64,000 nt of DNA from Parapedobacter deserti (GTDB lineage: Bacteria; Bacteroidota; Bacteroidia; Sphingobacteriales; Sphingobacteriaceae): assembly GCF_042646065.1 (NCBI RefSeq), contig NZ_JBHRTA010000008.1, positions 310,001-374,000 of the forward strand, in the 5' to 3' direction. This document shows positions 54,060 through 62,010 of this stretch, one piece after another (positions within the stretch are counted from its first letter, which is position 1; every line of letters begins with the position of its first letter). The notes beneath the pieces were generated by a model that was given only the letters and a program-made list of their open reading frames with translations, searched no databases and was not told where the DNA came from. The position numbers and the translations under genes are program-made.

Positions 54060-54638
54060 ATGCATCCTGATTCCGATGATTCTGAATTAATACGGCGATT
54101 GCAGGAAGGCAACGAAGAAGCTTTCAGGTACATCTACGATGCCTTTGGCAAAAGGCTATTCTATTTCGCGCGTAGCTTAAACCTAAATACCGAAGACGCA
54201 CAGGAAATTGTGCAGGAGACGTTTATACGGCTATGGGAATCCCGTCATCGAGCAGATGCAAAGCAGTCTCTCAGTGCTTACGTATTTTCCATTGCACGCA
54301 ACCTCATCTACAACCAAATGAAGAAATGGGCGGTAAGACAGCGGTATCTTACCAACGTGTTGCAAGGGGATGAGTCGGTTAGCGAAATACGCGACAGCGA
54401 GCTTGGGTCGCTCATAAACCAAGCAATGGAAGAAATGCCTGAAAAACGGCGCGAAGTTTTCCGGATGAGCCGATTTGAAGGCTACCTCAACCAACGGATA
54501 GCTGATGAACTGGGTATTTCCAAAAGTACCGTGGAAAACCATCTCAATAAAGCTTTGAAACATATGAAAAAGCGATTAGCACAGTTTGGTTATGGGGCTG
54601 GCATAGCGTTATGCTTCTATTTTTTTGAAAATTTTTGA
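54060..54638 (+). CDS. ECF-family RNA polymerase sigma factor
   Basis: A 192-residue sigma factor of the Bacteroidota type that pairs with FecR-like anti-sigma factors: region 2 (AFRYIYDAFGKRLFYFARSL, AQEIVQETFIRLWESR) and region 4 (MPEKRREVFRMSRFEGYLNQ, ISKSTVENHLNKALKHM). A hydrophobic tail ends the protein. It starts 30 bp after sufE and is followed by fecR at 87 bp, hence likely co-transcribed. It should direct transcription of the SusCD operon downstream. Confidence 0.95.
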   Translation: MHPDSDDSELIRRLQEGNEEAFRYIYDAFGKRLFYFARSLNLNTEDAQEIVQETFIRLWESRHRADAKQSLSAYVFSIARNLIYNQMKKWAVRQRYLTNVLQGDESVSEIRDSELGSLINQAMEEMPEKRREVFRMSRFEGYLNQRIADELGISKSTVENHLNKALKHMKKRLAQFGYGAGIALCFYFFENF

Positions 54639-54724
54639 AAAAAAACAAAAACAGAGTAGGTGCGATGGGTAAGCTAGTTGTATATCGTATTAAATACTGC
54701 TCTGATATAAACTTTATATGAATT

Positions 54725-55831
54725 GTGGAACGAAGCGTTTTAGAACGGTATTTTGATAATACCTGCTCGCGGGAAGAGCGAGAGGAAGTTCGGGAGTGGC
54801 TAGCGGATGAACGGCATAGCGAAGATGTGAAGCACCTACTATCAACGTTGTGGAGCAATTTTGATGAAGCTAAATGGGCAGCTATGGGGGGACAGCCCCC
54901 ACAATATGAGCAGATTCAATCAGCCATTCCGGCATTGGCCGTTGGTGCTGAAGGGGTACCCGTCAAGCGTTTAAAAAGGTCGTCGATATACGACAAGTGG
55001 TTGTACGTGGCCGCTGCTTGCGTGGGGTTTGTAGTGACCATTGGAGCCCTGCTATGGCTGGACCGCGGTAGCATAAGCGGTGACGAATACATCACCGTAC
55101 ATACGGAAAAAGGTGAGCGGAAACAGATCACCCTTAGTGATGGTTCCGAGATTTACCTAAATGCCGATAGCTGGGTGGCCTATCCCCGGGAAATGGAAAT
55201 GCAACATGCTGCCATTTACATTGAAGGCGAAGCGTTCTTTAACATGACGGAAAGTGACAAACCCAGGATCATCAAAGCTGGCGGAGTAGAGACCCGCGCT
55301 GTTGCTGGGTCTTCAAAGTTCAACATCACTGCTTTTCCAGCTGACAGTGTGGTTACGGTGTCTGTAGATGATGGCAGGGCTGAGATCCGTACAGAATACG
55401 GGCCACTCCTCAAATTGCGAAGACCCGAACAATCTCGAGATAGCGTATTGCCACTGACGAAGCTGCGTTTCCCCGAGACAACACCTTTAATCAAGCTGCG
55501 TCCGGCAGTGAAGATGGAAAAGCGGGAATATGCGGTGGTGCACAAGGAGCGCGGAGAGGTAAACTCATCAGCTATATTGGATGAAAAAAAAGCATTCGGC
55601 TGGAAAGACGGTATTCTCTACTTTGAAGATGCCGGTGCGCACGAAATAGCTCATACGCTGGAACGTTGGTATGGCGTAAAGATCAGCTTTTGCAAAGAAT
55701 ACCTACATCTGGACACGTATTCGGCTGAATTTAACAATGCGCAGCTACCCAGCGTGTTATCTGATCTAAGCCGCTCATTACAACTCAACTACACGCAAGA
55801 AGGAAACGAAATTTACCTGTGTAGTAAGTAG
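54725..55831 (+). CDS. FecR-family anti-sigma factor (GTG start)
   Basis: 368 residues from a GTG at 54725; the ATG at 54718 is in another frame with a quick stop. Residues 1-85 are cytoplasmic (the sigma-binding part), residues about 90-112 form one transmembrane helix (WLYVAAACVGFVVTIGALLWL-like), and residues 125-220 are the FecR domain (VHTEKGERKQITLSDGSEIYLN). The C-terminus is a DUF4974 domain (HTLERWYGVKISFCKEYLHL). Between them is a repeat-rich insert of three PL-x-KLR units (about 225-260) not seen in ordinary FecR. It should transmit an outer membrane signal to the ECF sigma. Confidence 0.92.
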   Translation: MERSVLERYFDNTCSREEREEVREWLADERHSEDVKHLLSTLWSNFDEAKWAAMGGQPPQYEQIQSAIPALAVGAEGVPVKRLKRSSIYDKWLYVAAACVGFVVTIGALLWLDRGSISGDEYITVHTEKGERKQITLSDGSEIYLNADSWVAYPREMEMQHAAIYIEGEAFFNMTESDKPRIIKAGGVETRAVAGSSKFNITAFPADSVVTVSVDDGRAEIRTEYGPLLKLRRPEQSRDSVLPLTKLRFPETTPLIKLRPAVKMEKREYAVVHKERGEVNSSAILDEKKAFGWKDGILYFEDAGAHEIAHTLERWYGVKISFCKEYLHLDTYSAEFNNAQLPSVLSDLSRSLQLNYTQEGNEIYLCSK

Positions 55832-55970
55832 CACCTTCTTCCTTCCTCGCTGATATCCTTGGTTGTCCGTTTTCAACTTAGCTAAACCAATGCCCCGGTC
55901 TTTGCCGTGGCCTTGCTATATTTTCCACTATATAGTTGTTTTATCAGTTAACCATCTAATCAATTAAAAA

Positions 55971-57392
55971 ATGAAAAGAACATTACAACCTGTTTCAGGC
56001 GCTAGGCGTTATGTACTCTTATTTGTCGTGGGAGGCCTGACGATGCTGGGTCAGCAAGCGTGTAAGAAGAACAAGGAAGCCCTAAGCAATCTGACTGGCA
56101 TTTCTTCCTTCGCGATTAAAGATTTCGAGGACCACACCTTCACCATTGACCAAAATACGCTGACCATAAGCAATGTAGACAGCCTGCCGTACCTTACCGA
56201 TCCATCGGCATTGATCGCCGTTTTTTCGGTCATACAGGGGTCGGTGGTCGAAGTCAATGGCGTGATACAAGAGTCTGGCGTCACGCCGAACGACTTCAGC
56301 AATGAGCTAACGTACAAAACAACGGCCGAAGATGGCATGACCATACGCAATTACAAGGTTAAGGTAAACATTGAGCAGATCGACCCCAATACGGTGTCGT
56401 GGCAACGGCTTACCGACAATGGCCAATGGGGCCCATACCGCACCGTAATGGCAGGGTACTTTGGTGATCGTTTCTGGGTATTGGGATCCAGCGGCGGAGG
56501 CTTCGGTGCTTATAGCTATGGTGTCTTTTCGTCTACGGATGGTATCTCCTGGAACAGCGTCGCAACCAGCATCGACAGCATACCACAAGCCGAAAGGCAA
56601 ACCGCGGTGTTTGGCTTTCAAGACAAAATGTGGCTGTTGGGCGGACTGGTTCCGGCGAAAGGTTTTGCGTTCTCCTATGTGACCAACCAGGTATGGAGTT
56701 CATCGGATGGTGCAACGTGGTCTGTCAGCCCGCGGATTGCAACGCCGGCGGAAGGTGAGCTATGGACGGGTAGAGAGCGCATCAATGCGGTGGTATTCCA
56801 AAACAAACTATGGGTTATTGGGGGCAATAATTATCCGGCCTTTGGCAATGTAAATGCTCCGGGTGTACCGCTTAATGATGTGTGGTCCACCACGGATGGG
56901 GCAAGTTGGACGCAGGTGACTGCCACCGCACCTTTTGTAGCTCGTACCAATCCGGCTGTTTTTGTACACAACAACAAGATTTATGTAGCCGGTGGGCGGA
57001 ATGCTAGCGGTACGTTGCTTAACGATATTTGGATGTCGGAAGATGGCGTTTCTTGGTCAGCATTGGCGGTAAATGAGGTGTTTACTCCTGTATGGGGGCA
57101 TCAAGTGCTTTCTTATAATGGCCACTTGTTCCTGTTGGGCGGTTATGTGAAGGACGACGGTAATGCCGATGTTATTCAAAATGGCCTTTGGATCTCGGAA
57201 GACGATGGTACCACGTGGACGAAAGCGGAGGCAGGAGATCCAAGGGCCTTGCCAAACAATTTCCCCGGCAGAGCGTTTTTCAACGCATTTGTGCGGGACA
57301 ATGCAATTTGGATCACTGGTGGCGAATACCTTGACGGGAACAACGTGCGTGTATATCGCAATGATACTTGGACAGGCGCTTTGGTGAAATAG
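55971..57392 (+). CDS. Kelch-like/DUF6242 outer membrane lipoprotein
   Basis: A 473-residue lipoprotein with a signal peptide and lipobox near QQACKK. Residues 40-135 form a beta-sandwich-like module (ISSFAIKDFEDHTFTID); residues 145-473 hold kelch-type repeats, each with a WVLGG/WLLGG/YVAGG blade and VFSSTDGISWN-like turns, giving a probable beta-propeller. The DUF6242 name is my recollection of the family. It sits between fecR and susC, so it may be a surface glycan or protein-binding lipoprotein of the same locus; ligand unknown. Confidence 0.75.
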   Translation: MKRTLQPVSGARRYVLLFVVGGLTMLGQQACKKNKEALSNLTGISSFAIKDFEDHTFTIDQNTLTISNVDSLPYLTDPSALIAVFSVIQGSVVEVNGVIQESGVTPNDFSNELTYKTTAEDGMTIRNYKVKVNIEQIDPNTVSWQRLTDNGQWGPYRTVMAGYFGDRFWVLGSSGGGFGAYSYGVFSSTDGISWNSVATSIDSIPQAERQTAVFGFQDKMWLLGGLVPAKGFAFSYVTNQVWSSSDGATWSVSPRIATPAEGELWTGRERINAVVFQNKLWVIGGNNYPAFGNVNAPGVPLNDVWSTTDGASWTQVTATAPFVARTNPAVFVHNNKIYVAGGRNASGTLLNDIWMSEDGVSWSALAVNEVFTPVWGHQVLSYNGHLFLLGGYVKDDGNADVIQNGLWISEDDGTTWTKAEAGDPRALPNNFPGRAFFNAFVRDNAIWITGGEYLDGNNVRVYRNDTWTGALVK

Positions 57393-57394
57393 CT

Positions 57395-60300
57395 ATGGCG
57401 TACAGAATAAGTTTGCTGTTGCTGGTGCTAATGCCGCTGTATCCGGTATTGGCCCAGCGGCAGTCCGACACGAAAATCAGCGGGGTGGTACAGACGCAGG
57501 ACGGGAAGCCATTGCCCGGAGCAACCGTTCGTGTAAAAGGAACGGCCGTCAGCACCGCGGCAGATGGATTCGGCCGGTTTTCGATCTCCGCAAAGCCGGG
57601 TGATACGTTGCTGGTGTTTACCATTGGCTTTGCACCGTTGGAAAAGCTGTGTACGCCACAGCCGCTCCTGCGGCTCGTGATGCGGGAGGAGGAGCAAGCG
57701 CTCGATCAAGTGGTTGTGGTTGGGTACGGCGATGAACGACGGCGCAACATCACGGGATCCATCGCTTCGATAAGCCATAAGGAGATCACAAAATCATCAG
57801 CACTTTCTTTTGACAATGCGATTGTAGGGAAGGTCGCTGGCGTGGATGTACTCTCCAGTTCGGGTCAACCCGGATCGGCCACTGCGATAACTATCAGGGG
57901 CATCAGTACGCTGAACCCGGATGGCAGCCAGCCACTCATCGTCATTGACGGCATTCCTGTATATGGTTCAGGGCGCGATATGAATGCTAGTACATTCACC
58001 CCATCGACGACGCCCGCCAGTGGCTTTGGTGGTACCACTGTGGCTGATAACCTGCAAACGCGTAATGATTTTGAAAACAACCCCTTGGCCCACCTGAATC
58101 CAAATGATATCGAATCTATCGAAGTGCTGAAAGATGCGTATGCGACAGCAATCTATGGATCACGTGGAGCAGCCGGAGTGATTTTAATAACCACCCGCAA
58201 AGGCACACGGGCAACACCGTCTTTCCAGGTAAGATACGTTACCGGCGCAGCTAAACCCGTCGGAAACCATGCTTTGTTGAGCGGTGCGGAATACGGTGCT
58301 CTTTACACCGAGTACTACCGGCAACTCGGCCGCGGCGAAACATTTGCCGCTGATCATGCCACCGATTGGGTAGAGGAAGTGATGCGTACGGCCTTCACTC
58401 AACAGATAGATCTATCCATGGCCGCGGGTAGCGACAAAATGCAATATTACCTGAGTGGATCATATCGCAGTCAGCCAGCGTATATCATCAACAACGATTA
58501 CGAACGGTATACCGGACGGATGAATCTTACCTATAATGCCAGTGACGCGTTCACCGTCGGTAGCAATGTCTCGGTTTCCCATACGGACAATACCGCGCTG
58601 AACGCTGCTTCGATTTATCGGCAGGCTATCTTAAAAGCACCAAACGTGCCCGTAATAGACGAAAATGGGCAATATGTTTATGGCAGGGGTAGCAATCCGA
58701 TCGGCAATATGGACTCCAACCCTGTGGCCGATGCGGTATTGAATACCAATGCGCTTGAAAACGTACAGACGCTTGGCAGCCTTTACGCTCAATATCGGCC
58801 CGTCAAGTGGCTGACATTCCGGTCGGAATTTGGGACAGAACTGACGGGGTCTACGGCCTTCACACGCCGGGTAAAGCGGCCCAGCGGTTTCGGCGATGAT
58901 GCCGTGGAGAGTACCGCACAAAACCGCAAGGTAGTTATGAATAATACCGTGAATGTGTTATACGGCGGCAACAGCCGGCATTACATTAACGCTGTATTAG
59001 GGCAGAGTTTCGAGCGGTCGACGGAAAACAGCCGTACCATCGGCGGATATGGTTTCTTCAGTGATGAAATCAACAATATTGGTGCGGCAGCAAATAGGTA
59101 CATCTCGCGTACACGAAAACAAAGCTGGGCGTTGGTTTCATATTTTTCGCGGATCAACTACGAACATGACAACAAATACCTCGCAGGTATTACGTACCGG
59201 GTAGACGGCTCCTCCAAGTTCAGCCGCAACAGGCGGTATGTCGGGTTTCCTTCCTTTTCCCTTGGGTGGCGGCTCTCTGAAGAGTCGTTCTTAAACGGGT
59301 ATACGTGGATTGACGACCTGAAACTTCGCGGAAGCATTGGCTTTTCAGGAAATAACAGTCCATTTTCATACTATGGCAGTCAGGGGCAATACCGCATCAA
59401 TAGCAATGGACTGACCTACGCTGGGACGCCCATCCTCGAAATGCAGCAACCCGATAATCCCAACCTGAAATGGGAACGCACCATGTCTATCGATGTGGGA
59501 ATAGACGCCACCTTCTGGAACAACCGGTTGTCCGTCACGCTTGATTATTACGAACGTCGCATTCGAAATATGATTATTACATCGGCCATTCCGCTTTATC
59601 AAGGGTGGGCGTTCCAGCCGCAAAATATGGGTGATATGCTCAATAGCGGAGTGGAGCTTACGGTTGAGGGGCATCCGGTACGAAAAGCGGACTTCAACTG
59701 GGCGGTGCGATTCAATGCTTCTCACAATGCCAACAAGCTGTTGAGGCTGAATTTCGATGGCGAGGAAGTAGGCTTGGCCAATGATGCATACAAATACTTG
59801 AAAGTGGGGGAGCCGATTTCACAGTTTTTTCTCTATGACTGGGCAGGTGTCGACCCCTATACGGGCGATCCGCTGTGGCGTGATCATTCGGGCAACGTAA
59901 GCCATGTCCCTCCGGCATCGCTGTTTGCCCAGGTTGACGATGTGAATGATTTCCGCAAGGTATACGGTACCAGCCTGCCCTTGTTTTGGGGCGGCATGGG
60001 TAATACGTTACGGTACAAAAGCTGGGAGTTGGATGTGTTCTTTTCTTTTTCAGTGGGCGGCAAGATGATCAATGGTTCAAGGGCTACCCTGCTCACATAC
60101 GCCACTGATGACGCCAATAACCTGAGCCGCGAAATCCTGAACTACTGGAAAATAACGGGCGACGAGACCGATGTGCCCCGCTTAGCCAATCGGTCTATTA
60201 CTACTTCGCCGGGGTCTGCCAGCAGCGTCCGTGATTTTACCACCGGCCGGACAAACAGCCGTTTTCTTGAAGACGCGTCTTATCTGCGCATGCGTACCGT

Positions 60301-60529
60301 CAATGTAGGCTATCAACTGCCAGCTGCGGTTCTGCAGCGTGTTCCCGGGCAGGCTGTCCGCTCGCTGCAACTTTTTTTACGTGGCACAAACCTATTCACG
60401 CTGACTGGTTATTCGGGCGTTGATCCCGAAGTGAACGCTTTTGGCTCATCGGCATTGCAATCGGGTTATGACGAGCTGAACATGCCGCAGAACAAACTTG
60501 TTGAACTGGGTATTAACATAGGGTTATAA
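57395..60529 (+). CDS. SusC/RagA-family TonB-dependent transporter
   Basis: About 1044 residues from the ATG at 57395, which starts the signal peptide (MAYRISLLLLVLMPLYPVLA); the frame opens 27 nt earlier within the previous gene and was not used. A carboxypeptidase-regulatory-like domain begins right after the signal (ISGVVQTQDGKPLPGATVRV), then the plug (VVVVGYGDERRRNITGS, ITIRGISTLNPDGSQPLIVID) and barrel with the C-terminal MPQNKLVELGINIGL. The N-terminal STN signalling domain usual for FecR-linked receptors is absent. It overlaps nothing and is 3 bp before susD. Confidence 0.94.
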   Translation: MAYRISLLLLVLMPLYPVLAQRQSDTKISGVVQTQDGKPLPGATVRVKGTAVSTAADGFGRFSISAKPGDTLLVFTIGFAPLEKLCTPQPLLRLVMREEEQALDQVVVVGYGDERRRNITGSIASISHKEITKSSALSFDNAIVGKVAGVDVLSSSGQPGSATAITIRGISTLNPDGSQPLIVIDGIPVYGSGRDMNASTFTPSTTPASGFGGTTVADNLQTRNDFENNPLAHLNPNDIESIEVLKDAYATAIYGSRGAAGVILITTRKGTRATPSFQVRYVTGAAKPVGNHALLSGAEYGALYTEYYRQLGRGETFAADHATDWVEEVMRTAFTQQIDLSMAAGSDKMQYYLSGSYRSQPAYIINNDYERYTGRMNLTYNASDAFTVGSNVSVSHTDNTALNAASIYRQAILKAPNVPVIDENGQYVYGRGSNPIGNMDSNPVADAVLNTNALENVQTLGSLYAQYRPVKWLTFRSEFGTELTGSTAFTRRVKRPSGFGDDAVESTAQNRKVVMNNTVNVLYGGNSRHYINAVLGQSFERSTENSRTIGGYGFFSDEINNIGAAANRYISRTRKQSWALVSYFSRINYEHDNKYLAGITYRVDGSSKFSRNRRYVGFPSFSLGWRLSEESFLNGYTWIDDLKLRGSIGFSGNNSPFSYYGSQGQYRINSNGLTYAGTPILEMQQPDNPNLKWERTMSIDVGIDATFWNNRLSVTLDYYERRIRNMIITSAIPLYQGWAFQPQNMGDMLNSGVELTVEGHPVRKADFNWAVRFNASHNANKLLRLNFDGEEVGLANDAYKYLKVGEPISQFFLYDWAGVDPYTGDPLWRDHSGNVSHVPPASLFAQVDDVNDFRKVYGTSLPLFWGGMGNTLRYKSWELDVFFSFSVGGKMINGSRATLLTYATDDANNLSREILNYWKITGDETDVPRLANRSITTSPGSASSVRDFTTGRTNSRFLEDASYLRMRTVNVGYQLPAAVLQRVPGQAVRSLQLFLRGTNLFTLTGYSGVDPEVNAFGSSALQSGYDELNMPQNKLVELGINIGL

Positions 60530-60532
60530 TAT

Positions 60533-61966
60533 ATGAAGAAGATTTCAATGATAGGTCCCCCGCTTCTGTTGTTGTCACTACTTGCGGCTTGTGACAAGCA
60601 ATTGGACCTTACTCCAGAGGATACATTGGTTGACAGTCAGGTATTTGGCAGTGAGTTGGCTACTGAGCAAGCGCTCGCCGATGCATACATCAACCTGTTT
60701 CGGGCCGTCACCGGCAATATCGCATACGTCATTGGAGATTTTACGACCGAAAACCTGCAGCACAGTGTGTTTTATGATGTATACGAAGATGGAAGCGTGG
60801 TCACTGCTGATGACGGTGTGCAATCGGTTTGGCAAAACTATTACAGGGCCATTAACCTCGCCAACAACATCATTGTAAAAACCCAGCAGTACGCCCAGTA
60901 TGCGGCTGCCAAACAGGCACAGTTTATTGCGGAAGCCCGTTTGATACGCGCATACGCCTACTTGGATTTGCTGAAGCTTTTTGGAGACGGGGCACTGATG
61001 GATCGTCCCGACGGCCTCGGCGTACCGTTACAGCTTATGCCTTTTGAAGGCTATGATACGGGTGATATCATTCCGAGATCAACCAATGCGCAAGTTTACG
61101 CACAGATCATTGCTGACCTTACCGAACCCATGGCTGACCTGCCCGACCGGCATAGTAACGATCTGCATACCCGCTCGCGAGCCACCAAAGGAAGTGCTGC
61201 GGCGTTGAGAGCCCGTACATGGCTTTATATGCACCGTTTTGAGGATGCCGCAGCTGCGGCGGCTGAAGTGTTGCAATCGCGACCAGCCATCTATCAGTTG
61301 GCTACAAACTTGTTGGACCTATTTCCGCCGAATTCGGATGGACAGGCCAAAACGCTGGTGCCAGAATATTTGTTTGCCTTCCCTGTCAGCCATATCACCA
61401 GCCCCTCCACCAGTTTGAATAATAACTTGAGCAACGGCTATTTCTTCAAACGATCATTTTGGATATCTCCCGCATTTATCAGCATGTTTGGCAGCGGAGA
61501 CCTGCGAGCTCAACAATTGATTTTCAAAGGGGATAGCATATACAATCCCGATCAGTTTGGCGAGCGTACGACGTTTAAGTTCAACAACAGCAATGGCCGT
61601 GACAATGTATCGGTCATCCGCTTAGCGGAGGTGATATTGACGCGTGCCGAAGCGCTGGCACGTACCAAGGGTGTTACAGGTGAAGCCGTCTCATTACTAA
61701 ATCAGGTCAGGAGCCGTTCGATGAAGGATGCCGGCACCTACTCGGTAGATGATTTCGAGAATCCAACAGCGCTACTGGCAGTTATATTGGAGGAACGTCG
61801 TAAGGAACTAGCTTTTGAAGGATTTTACCGTTATGACCGCATACGCAATGGACAGTTTCCACGTGACAACGGTTTGCCAGAAGGCAAGTGGGTACTGCCT
61901 ATCCCCCAACGCGAAATCGATATCAGCAATGGAGTGATTGTCCAAAACCCGGGATACCTAAATTGA
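60533..61966 (+). CDS. SusD/RagB-family surface lipoprotein
   Basis: A 477-residue lipoprotein with lipobox LAAC near residue 20 and the tetratricopeptide-rich SusD fold: QALADAYINLFRAVTG, AEARLIRAYAYLDLLKLFGD, SRATKGSAAALRARTWLYM and a C-terminal ILEERRKELAFEGFYRYD. It binds the substrate at the surface and lids the SusC transporter. The pair with susC is spaced 3 bp apart. No glycoside hydrolase follows, so the ligand need not be a sugar. Confidence 0.95.
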   Translation: MKKISMIGPPLLLLSLLAACDKQLDLTPEDTLVDSQVFGSELATEQALADAYINLFRAVTGNIAYVIGDFTTENLQHSVFYDVYEDGSVVTADDGVQSVWQNYYRAINLANNIIVKTQQYAQYAAAKQAQFIAEARLIRAYAYLDLLKLFGDGALMDRPDGLGVPLQLMPFEGYDTGDIIPRSTNAQVYAQIIADLTEPMADLPDRHSNDLHTRSRATKGSAAALRARTWLYMHRFEDAAAAAAEVLQSRPAIYQLATNLLDLFPPNSDGQAKTLVPEYLFAFPVSHITSPSTSLNNNLSNGYFFKRSFWISPAFISMFGSGDLRAQQLIFKGDSIYNPDQFGERTTFKFNNSNGRDNVSVIRLAEVILTRAEALARTKGVTGEAVSLLNQVRSRSMKDAGTYSVDDFENPTALLAVILEERRKELAFEGFYRYDRIRNGQFPRDNGLPEGKWVLPIPQREIDISNGVIVQNPGYLN

Positions 61967-62010
61967 TCATAGAGACCCAATTAAACTTTATATACAAAAC
62001 AATAATAAAT

